Shown here in pieces: positions 16,978 through 24,312 of a stretch of 64,000 nucleotides of DNA. The DNA lies in contig DASYXT010000046.1 of assembly GCA_035934555.1 (NCBI GenBank), positions 1-64,000 on the forward strand. The letters are read 5' to 3'. Position 1 is the first letter of the stretch. The number at the start of each line of letters is the position of its first letter. Made by a program: the position numbers and the translations under genes. This DNA is from DASYXT01 sp035934555 (GTDB taxonomy: Bacteria; Verrucomicrobiota; Verrucomicrobiia; Limisphaerales; UBA8199). The notes under the pieces are model-generated. The model saw only the letters and a program-made list of their open reading frames with translations. It was not told the origin of the DNA and searched no databases.

Positions 16978-17118
16978 CACTAGGAAAACTCCTGGCACAA
17001 GAGCGTTGACTGAATTCCAGAGTTGGGGAAGTGTTTCAAACGTATCCTTCAGGCCTTGGGCTGGCGTGTGTTTGCGGCGAAGGACCTGGATGATCGAGCG
17101 TGATAACAGGAAAGTAAC

Positions 17119-17712
17119 ATGAATATGAAAAAACTGAGAATAGAACTATTGAGTTTGGCATTGGTTGCGAGTGGACTTCTCACTGCTTCGGCTCCGGCGC
17201 AGAACCTGTTTAATGCAGTGGTCGCCACCACCCGGGCTATGACCAATGACACCGGCGGCCTGTCTTATTCCCACTATGGCAATCACGAGATTCTTCGAGC
17301 TGCCGCAGCTTCGGCCGGCCTGACAAATCTACACGGATTACGCCTGGTCTATAATCTCACCAATGACGACCTCGAAGTGATTTCCGGCACCAACGACATG
17401 GTGCTGGCAACGCCATTGACATTCGTCGATAACGTCTCGGTGGCCCGAACCAACAATACGGTCATCGAGCGCCTGGCCTGGGTTTTCGTCGGTAGCGATA
17501 CCAACGCCACGGGTACTCTTCAGGCCACGGAGTACTCCCACTTTAATAGTAGTAATCAGCTCACCCATTTTGCTCTCACCGGCCGGTTGCAGTTTGCCAC
17601 CCCAGCCTCCGACACCAATGCCGCCGCAGTGTACGCGGGTGAACTGAACGTTGGGCCTTTCGCCGCTCCGGACCACGACGACGACCATGGCCATAACCAT
17701 GACCATCGCTAA
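17119..17712 (+). CDS. exported hypothetical protein with His/Asp-rich C-terminus
   Basis: 197 aa. Basic start MNMKKLRIELLSLALVASGL and cleavage near SAPAQ form a Sec signal peptide. The mature part is Asn/Thr-rich and probably beta-structured; the last 17 residues (DHDDDHGHNHDHR) form a potential metal-binding tail. It lies between two directly repeated copies of the Tat leader segment on the opposite strand. No family was recognised; periplasmic or outer-surface location is inferred. Confidence 0.75.
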   Translation: MNMKKLRIELLSLALVASGLLTASAPAQNLFNAVVATTRAMTNDTGGLSYSHYGNHEILRAAAASAGLTNLHGLRLVYNLTNDDLEVISGTNDMVLATPLTFVDNVSVARTNNTVIERLAWVFVGSDTNATGTLQATEYSHFNSSNQLTHFALTGRLQFATPASDTNAAAVYAGELNVGPFAAPDHDDDHGHNHDHR

Positions 17713-17731
17713 GACAAGCCATTAGCTGTCC

Positions 17732-17777
17732 GTAGCGGCGGGAACGAATCACCACCCACACCGCGTCCCGCCGCTAC
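17732..17777. repeat. long hairpin GTAGCGGCGGGA
   Basis: GTAGCGGCGGGAACG pairs with CGTCCCGCCGCTAC over 14 bp with one bulged A and a loop of about 17 bases. It follows the gene ending at 17712 by 19 bp but has no T-run. It may be a terminator or a copy of another dispersed palindrome; only one copy is in the window. Confidence 0.5.
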
Positions 17778-18008
17778 CGCTCCTTCCAACTGCGAGGCGG
17801 CTTCCGAATCGCTTCCATCGCTTCTATAGCATCTCCGGCATCTGTGAGCAGCGCAATGAAAGCGGCGATTGGAAACACGACGCCTCCCAATCCACGACAA
17901 CAGACAAGCTCAAAATTGTACTGCAGAACGCTTCGAAACCATCCAGGCTCTGCGATACCGGCAGGCTAACTCGCGCCGGCAATGCGCAGACCTGGCTGAA
18001 CGGATCGC

Positions 18009-18881
18009 CTACCCCAGGGTCTTCAAAAACTTCGCGCAACCCTCCATGATGGCGGGGTTGGCTTCCATCTCCACGAAGATGTATTTCAATCCGCCCACCT
18101 TCGCGGCGGCAAAGAAGTCCTTCCAGTCGACGATGCCGGTACCCATGACCACCTCCTTCTTATGGTCATCCGGAGCATAGTCCTGGAGGTGGGCCGAGAT
18201 GAACCGACCGGGGAACCTGCGGAAATAATCCTGGGCCTTGTAACCCGAGGTGATGGCTGCGACCTGAAACTGCATCTTCACCAGTGAGGGGTCGAGATGT
18301 TCGAGCATCAGGTCGTATTGCGGGCGGGCATCCAGCTTTTCGTCGAATTCACCATTGTGGTTGTGGTATCCGGCAACCATGCCGCCTTTCTTGACCATCT
18401 CTCCGAAATGGTTCATCTGCCGGCAGCGTTTCTTGACCTCATCGGTGGTCTTGGCCATGAGTCCACCGGAACAGACCATGTGCTTCAACCCCAACTGGGT
18501 TGCGAACTCGATACGCTCGGCGAGGCTGTTGTCATCCATGATCTCGTTCCAGGTGAAGTGGCAACTGCAGGTGTCCAGGCCCGAGTCGTTGGTGAGCTGC
18601 TTCAGCTCCTTGCCAGAGTATTTGACCAGCGGCTTGAAGGGTCCCTGGTATCCTTTGGGGCTGCACCATTCCACTGTCGTGTAACCGTAGCCGGCCAATC
18701 GGCGCATGGTCTCCTGGGGTTTCTGCGAGATCTCCTCCCGGAACACGTAGGACTGGAAGCCGATGGGCATGTTGAGGCCGTTGGCATTCGTAGTGGCGTG
18801 GGCCCAACCGCGCATCGCGGTGAGAACTCCGGAAGCGGCGAGACCAGCAATTGCATTACCCAGGAAGGTTCTTCTGTTCAT
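18009..18881 (-). CDS. Tat-exported sugar phosphate isomerase/epimerase-like TIM-barrel protein
   Basis: 290 aa. Start at ATG 18881 gives the twin-arginine leader MNRRTFLGNAIAGLAASGVL. The body matches the xylose-isomerase-like TIM-barrel family (AP endonuclease 2 superfamily): GYTTVEWCSPKGYQGPF, MVAGYHNHNGEFDE, and C-terminal KYIFVEMEANPAIMEG, with His, Glu and Asp residues suited to metal binding. Such exported proteins are greatly expanded in Verrucomicrobia and Planctomycetes, and their substrates are mostly unknown sugars. A truncated copy of its first 45 codons lies 1.9 kb downstream on the same strand. Confidence 0.85.
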   Translation of the reverse strand: MNRRTFLGNAIAGLAASGVLTAMRGWAHATTNANGLNMPIGFQSYVFREEISQKPQETMRRLAGYGYTTVEWCSPKGYQGPFKPLVKYSGKELKQLTNDSGLDTCSCHFTWNEIMDDNSLAERIEFATQLGLKHMVCSGGLMAKTTDEVKKRCRQMNHFGEMVKKGGMVAGYHNHNGEFDEKLDARPQYDLMLEHLDPSLVKMQFQVAAITSGYKAQDYFRRFPGRFISAHLQDYAPDDHKKEVVMGTGIVDWKDFFAAAKVGGLKYIFVEMEANPAIMEGCAKFLKTLG

Positions 18882-18899
18882 GAGGTTGGTGGGGTTGGT
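18754..18899 (-). repeat. direct repeat, intact copy of the Tat leader segment
   Basis: This is the partner of 16832-16977: 146 bp with four differences, same orientation, 1922 bp apart. It covers the start codon, twin-arginine leader and first mature residues of the isomerase-like protein. The pair brackets the gene at 17119-17712. Confidence 0.8.
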
Positions 18900-18994
18900 G
18901 TTGCTTGTGGCACCTTGGCAGGGTTGGGCGCGGGACGTCAACGTGTTTTCCCATCGAGCGATGTGTGTGTGCGTGGCGACTAGTAGAGGAACCA

Positions 18995-19110
18995 GATGGC
19001 GGCAAACGGCGCGTGGTGCCCAACCGGCAAGGCGTGCCGCAAGGCTGGGTCATCTGGTCATCTCGCCGCTGCTGGCCAACCTCTGTCTCAATGCGCTGGC
19101 AACGCTCGCG
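18995..19110 (+). pseudogene. fragment of a group II intron-type reverse transcriptase
   Basis: One frame gives GGKRRVVPNRQGVPQGWVI and another continues ISPLLANLCLNALATLA. Joined, they match the conserved RT block usually read as GVPQGGVISPLLANLYLN. The frames are broken by a perfect tandem duplication of GGTCATCT (19037-19052 region); deleting one copy restores the motif. No YADD box or intron ends were found, so only a fragment remains. Confidence 0.7.
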
Positions 19111-19192
19111 ACGAAGCGGGTATTGGTATGCGCACATCGAACCGAGCGCCAAGAGCCGCCAACAGGAGATGCGAACCGAGGAAGGCGCTTAC

Positions 19193-20440
19193 TTACTGCG
19201 CCCCCACGCGATAAAACCGGCTTTGCCTGGTTGCGTTTGGGTCCACGATGCGGATCGTTCCTCCTGTGCCTGTGAACGTCTGCAGCCATAGCCAATTGGG
19301 ATCCGTCAGCGCGTTCTTGTATTGAATCGTGCAGGTGACGGTGTCCTGGGCCGCCACATTCAAAACCACGTTGGTTCCCGCCGCAGCAATGCTTGACGAC
19401 GGTGGCTTCACGCCGGTACCCGTCACGTTGTGCGCGATCACGCGGTCCGTAGTGAAAGTGAAGTAGGCCGAGTAGGCGGCTGACTCCAGTGCCGCCGCCA
19501 GCGGTACAGCCGTGCCGGTCCGATCCAGGCAGCCCGTTACCATTTTGGAGGCATTCACGGTAAACCGGTAGGGCGGCCCCGCCCCAGCCAGTGGCGCGTT
19601 TGTGTCCACCTGGTCCGGCTGCGTCGGGTAGACCAGCCGGATGAATCCGAAAGTCGTGGCACCGGAGACCAGCAGGTCCAGCATCGAGTTTGAGGACGTG
19701 TAGCCTTGATCGGTGGAGATGGTCAGGTTGTAAGGTATCGCCGCCAGCGCGGCCGCAGAGATGTTGCCTTTCCATTGGCCATTCGTCATCGAAGCGAAGC
19801 TGAGGAGCGCCGGATTAATATGTTCGCTGGGCAGGTGGCCTGGGGGAAATCCGTTGGTCGATTCCAGCGGCGCCGAGGTGCTCCCAATATCCGCCATGAG
19901 CACAACACCCGACATGGCCAGCACGCCGCCGCCTAAGGGGCTGACGATTGACAATTCCGGAGCTGACGCCGTTAAAAGCCCTGCCGCGATCGATCCGCTT
20001 ATCTGCACCTTTGGCACGCCCTCCGCGTCCACACCGTCTGGATCGGCTATATACCACCAATCCAGGTCGTTGGTGCCCGAGTAGACTGCGGGATTGTTTG
20101 TGTTGAGCACCGGGGAGCCGTCCACCACTCCGATCTGCAACGCGGGCGCGCTGGTGCCCGTCAGGTCCGTCAGGCCGGGCATTTCGAACAGGATCGATAC
20201 CGAACCATCGGCCACATGGGAACTGATGTCCGATTGGATGGAACTCTGCGCGAGTCCTGCGAAGGCGCCGCCAAACGCATTCGAAGTGGCGAACGTGTCA
20301 GTCCCAAACTGCAGAGTGAGGCTATTGACACGCTGGTCCTGTTCAAAGGCCTGGGCCTGTCTGGGGGTTAGGGAGATCCCTAAGAGCGTGTAAAACAGCG
20401 CAAATCGAACACGCTCGAACAACCGTTGCATGCGGGTCAT
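19193..20440 (-). CDS. exported hypothetical protein
   Basis: 415 aa from ATG 20440 (MTRMQRLFERVRFALFYTLL); a TTG at 20458 is an alternative. The N-terminal hydrophobic segment ending at RQAQA is a signal peptide. The mature protein is rich in Gly, Ser, Thr and small hydrophobics, suggesting beta-sandwich domains, and ends SRFYRVGAQ, a C-terminal signature shared by many secreted verrucomicrobial proteins of unknown role. An NPNWLWLQTFTGTGG segment near the end resembles the same repeat-type tail module. It stands alone between two mobile-element remnants. Confidence 0.75.
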   Translation of the reverse strand: MTRMQRLFERVRFALFYTLLGISLTPRQAQAFEQDQRVNSLTLQFGTDTFATSNAFGGAFAGLAQSSIQSDISSHVADGSVSILFEMPGLTDLTGTSAPALQIGVVDGSPVLNTNNPAVYSGTNDLDWWYIADPDGVDAEGVPKVQISGSIAAGLLTASAPELSIVSPLGGGVLAMSGVVLMADIGSTSAPLESTNGFPPGHLPSEHINPALLSFASMTNGQWKGNISAAALAAIPYNLTISTDQGYTSSNSMLDLLVSGATTFGFIRLVYPTQPDQVDTNAPLAGAGPPYRFTVNASKMVTGCLDRTGTAVPLAAALESAAYSAYFTFTTDRVIAHNVTGTGVKPPSSSIAAAGTNVVLNVAAQDTVTCTIQYKNALTDPNWLWLQTFTGTGGTIRIVDPNATRQSRFYRVGAQ

Positions 20441-20504
20441 GTTTTGAGTATAGGCCAAAGTCGCGCGTCAATCAAGATACCCCAACAAAGAAACGCGAGG
20501 GAGG

Positions 20505-20775
20505 GTCAGACCGTCGCCCGACCTCTTCATCGCCCTCTAGCGCGGCGTGCGTGACGATGCCCACAATGAAGTTGCCCGCGGGTTCGACGGGCGCCAGCGT
20601 GGCCTGGCTCACTGTTTCAGCCACCTGCACTTTGTAGCCCACGTGTTCTTTGCACTGCTCGCCCCGGCCTTTGCAGCCGTAGGTGGCCTCCGGTTCGTGC
20701 GGGTTTTGGACGCGCTTGGAAGCCTGTTGCTCCTTGGTTCTGGGTTGGACGGCGGCCGGACCGCTGAGCTCAAAT
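20505..20775 (-). pseudogene. IS1182-like transposase fragment
   Basis: Reading the minus strand gives VQNPHEPEATYGCKGRGEQC and KEHVGYKVQVAETVSQATL followed by GNFIVGIVTHAALEGDE. This resembles the central region of IS1182-family transposases (VQ.PHDPEA...WVGYKVHVTET). There is no start codon and no complete catalytic domain, so it is a relic. It lies between the exported protein gene and the pqq operon. Confidence 0.6.
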
Positions 20776-20845
20776 AAGAAGCTTTCGCCAGGGCATTACC
20801 TGCTGTTTCAGCAGCGTGGGAGTTCCCGCGCTCCGGGGGTATGTT

Positions 20846-20859
20846 GCTGCGGACTAAAG
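20846..20859. repeat. REPIN-like repeat, truncated arm
   Basis: GCTGCGGACTAAAG equals the inner part of the right arm of the element at 61163-61187, and CGCGCTCC lies just upstream at 20828. It appears to be a rearranged or decayed copy. Confidence 0.45.
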
Positions 20860-20869
20860 CGAAGGTAAA

Positions 20870-20899
20870 AGGACGGCCGGGACGGCCGTCCTGGTTTTT
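20870..20899 (+). terminator. intrinsic terminator-like hairpin upstream of pqqA
   Basis: AGGACGGCC and GGCCGTCCT form a perfect 9-bp stem with a 5-base loop, followed by GG and TTTTT (20895-20899). No plus-strand gene lies immediately before it, so it may insulate the pqq operon or act as a leader attenuator if the promoter is upstream of 20870. A four-T run on the other strand makes it possibly bidirectional. Confidence 0.6.
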
Positions 20900-20986
20900 C
20901 GGGTGGAATTCGGGCTGGAAGGCCTGGAATTCGGTCCTTGACGGAGAGGCGAACCGCGCTAAACTATCAGTTAACTTAAGCACATT

Positions 20987-21094
20987 ATGAGTCGTTCTAA
21001 GATTAAGAAGCAGTGGAAGAAGCCGGAAATGAAGATCGTTCAGCTCTGCTGCGAGTGCACTGCTTACAGCTCGGTTAGCCTTAAACGCTCCTGA
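20987..21094 (+). CDS. pqqA: PqqA precursor peptide of pyrroloquinoline quinone
   Basis: A 35-aa ribosomal peptide, MSRSKIKKQWKKPEMKIVQL then CCECTAYSSVSLKRS. Glu23 and Tyr27 form the E-x3-Y pair that PqqE cross-links to build PQQ. The basic N-terminal leader and the KKPE segment fit the family. Unusual: three cysteines surround the glutamate (Cys21, Cys22, Cys24), where typical PqqA has none. It is the first gene of pqqABCDE, and pqqB follows in the same frame 18 bp later. Confidence 0.88.
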   Translation: MSRSKIKKQWKKPEMKIVQLCCECTAYSSVSLKRS

Positions 21095-21101
21095 TTTAGC
21101 C

Positions 21102-21108
21102 GGGGAGG
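21102..21108 (+). promoter_or_regulatory. ribosome-binding site supporting an ATT start for pqqB
   Basis: GGGGAGG is a strong Shine-Dalgarno sequence ending 4 bp before ATT 21113, the first codon of the conserved PqqB N-terminus. No ATG, GTG or TTG lies between the pqqA stop and that conserved segment. Confidence 0.65.
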
Positions 21109-21112
21109 CTCT

Positions 21113-22015
21113 ATTCGCGTTCGGCTCCTGGGGACCGCCGCCGGCGGGGGATTGCCGCAGTGGAATTGCGCCTGCCCCAATTGCCAGGCAGCGCGTGCCG
21201 GTCGCATCCGTCCCCGGACGCAGTCTTGCGTAGCGATTGGTGACGGACAGGGAGGCTGGTTCCTGGTCAATGCGTCTCCCGATTTGCGTTCGCAGATCGA
21301 AGCCAATCCTTACCTGCGGCCACGGGCTTCCGGTGCGCGCAATTCGCCGATCGCCAGTGTGTTGCTGACCAATGCCGACCTGGACCATGTGTTGGGCCTG
21401 TTTTTGTTGCGCGAGGGGGCTCCGCTCCACATTTACGCTACCCAGGCGGTGTTTTCGGTTTTGGAAACGACGCTCGGGCTCACGCGGGTGTTGAATTCGA
21501 TGTGCGGAACCGTTTGCCACGAGCCGCCGATGGATAAGCTCAAACCGCTCCTTTCCAGCGGGAACAAGGGCGCCGGCTTGTCATATCGGGCGATTGAACT
21601 GCCGGGCCAACCGCCGCGCTTTGCGCCAGGTTCGTCCGGGCCGCACAGCGTCGCTTATGAATTTCGCGACGAACAGACCGGCGGAAAGCTGCTGGTCGCG
21701 CCGGATGTAGCCGGGTTGAACGAGCCGTTCTCGAAGGCATTGGCACAGGCCGACGCGGTGCTGTTCGACGGCACCTTTTGGGCCGGGGACGAGTTATCGG
21801 CGATTAAGCCGGGCGCGCCGAGTGCCGAAGAGATCGGGCACATGACCATCCAGAAAGAGAGCTTACCTTTGCTGGCGGGACTGCGGGCGCGGCAGCGAAT
21901 TTATATTCATATCAATAATACCAATCCGGTTCTGGCGCTGGGCTCGGCCGAGCGGCGCCAGGTGGAAGCGGCCGGCGTGGTGGTGGGATATGATGGATTG
22001 GAATTTGAATTATGA
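21113..22015 (+). CDS. pqqB: PqqB, PQQ biosynthesis metallo-beta-lactamase-fold oxygenase
   Basis: 300 aa when started at ATT 21113, giving (M)RVRLLGTAAGGGLPQWNCAC, the expected N-terminus with its glycine loop and zinc-site cysteines CACPNC. The first canonical start (TTG 21152) would delete this strand and loop, and stop TGA 21092 closes the frame upstream. TNADLDHVLGLFLLREG and HINNTNP carry MBL-fold ligands. PqqB acts in hydroxylation of the tyrosine-derived precursor. Its last codons overlap pqqC by ATGA. Confidence 0.93.
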   Translation: MRVRLLGTAAGGGLPQWNCACPNCQAARAGRIRPRTQSCVAIGDGQGGWFLVNASPDLRSQIEANPYLRPRASGARNSPIASVLLTNADLDHVLGLFLLREGAPLHIYATQAVFSVLETTLGLTRVLNSMCGTVCHEPPMDKLKPLLSSGNKGAGLSYRAIELPGQPPRFAPGSSGPHSVAYEFRDEQTGGKLLVAPDVAGLNEPFSKALAQADAVLFDGTFWAGDELSAIKPGAPSAEEIGHMTIQKESLPLLAGLRARQRIYIHINNTNPVLALGSAERRQVEAAGVVVGYDGLEFEL

Positions 22016-22716
22016 ACGAGACGCGGTGGAAGCCCCCGGAGTTTACCGCCCGCTTGAGAAAGGTCGGCCAGGCCAGCTATCACCATCTGCATCCGTTCCA
22101 TCGGCTGATGAATTCCGGCCGGCTGGAAAGGGCGGCAATTCGTACCTGGGTGGCCAATCGATTTTATTACCAGGTCAACATTCCTGTTAAGGATGCGGCG
22201 ATTTTGTCTAATTGCCCGATCCGCGAGGTGCGCCGGGTTTGGCTGCACCGGATCATGGACCATGACGGCACACAGGGCGATGAAGGCGGCATCGGCGCCT
22301 GGCTGCGGTTGGGTGAGGCCTGCGGATTGAAACGGCGCGAGATGCTCGCCGGGGAAGGTGTGCTCCCAGGCGTCCGGTTCGCCGTGGATGCCTATGTCAA
22401 TTTCGCCCGGACCCAGCCATGGCCGGTGGCAGTGGCGTCTTCACTCACCGAGTTGTTTGCGCCGGACTTGATGGCTAAGCGGTTGGAAGCTTTTGAGACG
22501 TTTTACACCTGGGTCGAGCCTCGCGGGCTGGAGTATTTCAAAAGCCGGCTCACCCAGGCCCGGCGCGATTCGCGCGAGGGCCTCGAACTCACGCTCGAAT
22601 TCTGTAACACGCGCGCGCTGCAGGAAGCCGCGGTCAAGGCGCTGCAGTTCAAATGCGACCTGCTTTGGGCGATGCTCGATGCGATTCACGCCGCGTGCGT
22701 TGGGAGCAAGCGTTGA
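22012..22716 (+). CDS. pqqC: PqqC, pyrroloquinoline-quinone synthase
   Basis: 234 aa, the usual family length. It performs the final ring closure and eight-electron oxidation of AHQQ to PQQ without a cofactor. Diagnostic segments are YHHLHPFHRLMNSGRL, NRFYYQVNIPVKDAAILSNC, HRIMDHDGT and LELTLEFCNTRALQE, with the active-site His, Tyr and Arg residues in the expected places. The start overlaps the pqqB stop (ATGA), so translation is coupled. Confidence 0.96.
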   Translation: MNETRWKPPEFTARLRKVGQASYHHLHPFHRLMNSGRLERAAIRTWVANRFYYQVNIPVKDAAILSNCPIREVRRVWLHRIMDHDGTQGDEGGIGAWLRLGEACGLKRREMLAGEGVLPGVRFAVDAYVNFARTQPWPVAVASSLTELFAPDLMAKRLEAFETFYTWVEPRGLEYFKSRLTQARRDSREGLELTLEFCNTRALQEAAVKALQFKCDLLWAMLDAIHAACVGSKR

Positions 22717-22727
22717 GGAGAGCGGAT

Positions 22728-23012
22728 GTGAATGCCATTGAAGAACAGAGGCGGCCGGCGCTGGCTCGCGGTGTGCGCATCGGCACCGACCCGAAAACCA
22801 ACGAGCCGATGCTGCTGTTCCCCGAAGGGGTTATTTACTTAAATCCAACTGCCCATGATATTGTGAAGCGCTGCGATGGCCAGGTGACGACCCAGTCGCT
22901 GATTGCGGCGCTGGCAGACGAGTATGAAACCGACGTCGAAGCGCTCCGGCACGATGTGCTGGATTGCCTCGCTGACCTTCATCAACGCAAGGTGCTGGTT
23001 TTTTGCAAGTGA
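22728..23012 (+). CDS. pqqD: PqqD, PqqA-binding chaperone
   Basis: 94 aa from GTG 22728, chosen because GAGGAG (22715-22720) lies 7 bp upstream and the length matches the family; the open frame extends further 5' inside pqqC. PqqD holds the PqqA peptide and presents it to the radical SAM enzyme PqqE. Conserved core: LLFPEGVIYLNPTAHDIVKRCDG and the C-terminal helix DVLDCLADLHQRKVL. The stop overlaps the pqqE start (GTGA). Confidence 0.93.
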   Translation: MNAIEEQRRPALARGVRIGTDPKTNEPMLLFPEGVIYLNPTAHDIVKRCDGQVTTQSLIAALADEYETDVEALRHDVLDCLADLHQRKVLVFCK

Positions 23013-24115
23013 GCCATCGTCCTTATCTGCTGCTGGCCGAGGTGACTTATCGCTGTCCCCTCCATTGTCCGTATTGCTCGAACCCGGTGGCCCGAGGGGG
23101 CCGATACGAACTTTCCGCGCCGCATTGGGCAAGGGTATTTCGCGAGGCGGCGCAATTGGGGGTGCTGCACGCCGGGTTTTCCGGCGGCGAACCGCTTCAA
23201 CGGCCGGACCTGGCCGAACTGGTGCGCGGGGCGCACGAGGCGGGCCTATACTCGAACTTGATCACCAGCGCGATCGGGCTGAGCGCTGCTCGCGCCCGTC
23301 AACTCAAGGCAGCGGGGCTGGATAGTGTGCAAATCAGTTTTCAAGCCGACGAACCCGAATTGGCTAACGTGGTCGCGGGCACGCAGGCTCACGCGCGAAA
23401 GCTGGAGGCCGCCGCGCTGGTCCGCGAGTTGGAGTTTCCCCTTACGGTTAACGTGGTTCTGCACCGTGGCAACATCGACCGGCTGGAAGGGATTCTGGCG
23501 ATGGCCGAGCAGCTCGGCGCCGAACGGCTCGAGGTGGCCAACACGCAATATTACGGTTGGGCCTTCCGCAACCGCGCGGCGCTGCTGCCAACGCGCGAAC
23601 AGATCGCGCGCGCGGTGGAGGTTGCCGGCGCAGCGCAGGAGCGGTTGGCGGGCAAGATGGAGATCCTATTCGTCACGCCCGACTATTACGGCGAGCGCCC
23701 GAAGCCGTGCATGCACGGCTGGGGCAACCGGTTCCTGACGGTGAACCCCGCGGGCGACGTTTTGCCGTGTCCGACCGCGGGCGAGATCAAGGGGTTGCGT
23801 TTCGATAATGTGCGACAGCATTCACTCGCCTGGATTTGGGAGCAGTCGGAAGCATTCAACCGGTTTCGCGGGACGGCTTGGATGCCGTTGCCGTGCCGCG
23901 AATGTGAGTTTCGCGAGATTGATTTTGGCGGTTGTCGTTGTCAGGCGGCATTGATCGCGGGCGATCCGGCGGTGACCGACCCGGCTTGCTCGCTGTCGCC
24001 GTATCGTGAAAAGCTGACGCGGTTTGTTGAGTCCGTGCAGAGCGCAGCCGCTCCTGATCCGAGCAAACCCGCGTGGCTTGATGCGGTGTCCTACCGGCAG
24101 AATCCGGAGGAGTAG
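23009..24115 (+). CDS. pqqE: PqqE, radical SAM PqqA cross-linking enzyme
   Basis: 368 aa. The radical SAM motif CPLHCPYC (Cys16, Cys20, Cys23) binds the 4Fe-4S cluster, GFSGGEPLQRPDL is the SAM-binding GGE motif, and the C-terminal SPASM region supplies auxiliary-cluster cysteines (CMHGW, LPCPTAGE, CRECEFREIDFGGCRC). It joins Glu and Tyr of PqqA by a C-C bond. Start GTG 23009 overlaps the pqqD stop; TTG 23003 is also in frame. No pqqF-type protease follows; pqqF is often elsewhere or absent. Confidence 0.95.
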   Translation: MSHRPYLLLAEVTYRCPLHCPYCSNPVARGGRYELSAPHWARVFREAAQLGVLHAGFSGGEPLQRPDLAELVRGAHEAGLYSNLITSAIGLSAARARQLKAAGLDSVQISFQADEPELANVVAGTQAHARKLEAAALVRELEFPLTVNVVLHRGNIDRLEGILAMAEQLGAERLEVANTQYYGWAFRNRAALLPTREQIARAVEVAGAAQERLAGKMEILFVTPDYYGERPKPCMHGWGNRFLTVNPAGDVLPCPTAGEIKGLRFDNVRQHSLAWIWEQSEAFNRFRGTAWMPLPCRECEFREIDFGGCRCQAALIAGDPAVTDPACSLSPYREKLTRFVESVQSAAAPDPSKPAWLDAVSYRQNPEE

Positions 24116-24130
24116 GCACTGAGGGACCTG

Positions 24131-24223
24131 CAGAGGTCAGAGAGCAGAGGACAGAGGTCAGAGGTCAGAGAGCAGAGGTCAGAGGGCAGAGGGCAGAGAG
24201 CAGAGGTCGGAAGGTCAGAGGGC
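24131..24223. repeat. degenerate tandem tract of AGAGGTC/AGAGCAG units
   Basis: About a dozen variants of a 7-8-base unit (AGAGGTC, AGAGCAG, AGAGGGC, AGAGGAC) lie head to tail between pqqE and the GH2 gene. The shorter tract at 27701-27735 is similar. Confidence 0.8.
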
Positions 24224-24312
24224 CAAGGGTTCACTACGGGCGCAGGAACTGATGGACCTGCGGAGCAAGGTAAAATAAACTACGCTCCGTGTTCGTTAAA
24301 CTAAACGGTTCA

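Noticed and set aside
20609..21520. 303-codon minus-strand ORF over the pqqA/pqqB start
   Set aside because: It is antisense to pqqAB; part of it is an out-of-frame reading of the IS1182-like transposase relic.
24131..24223. CRISPR array
   Set aside because: Units are 7-8 bases, degenerate and contiguous without spacers, and no cas gene is near.
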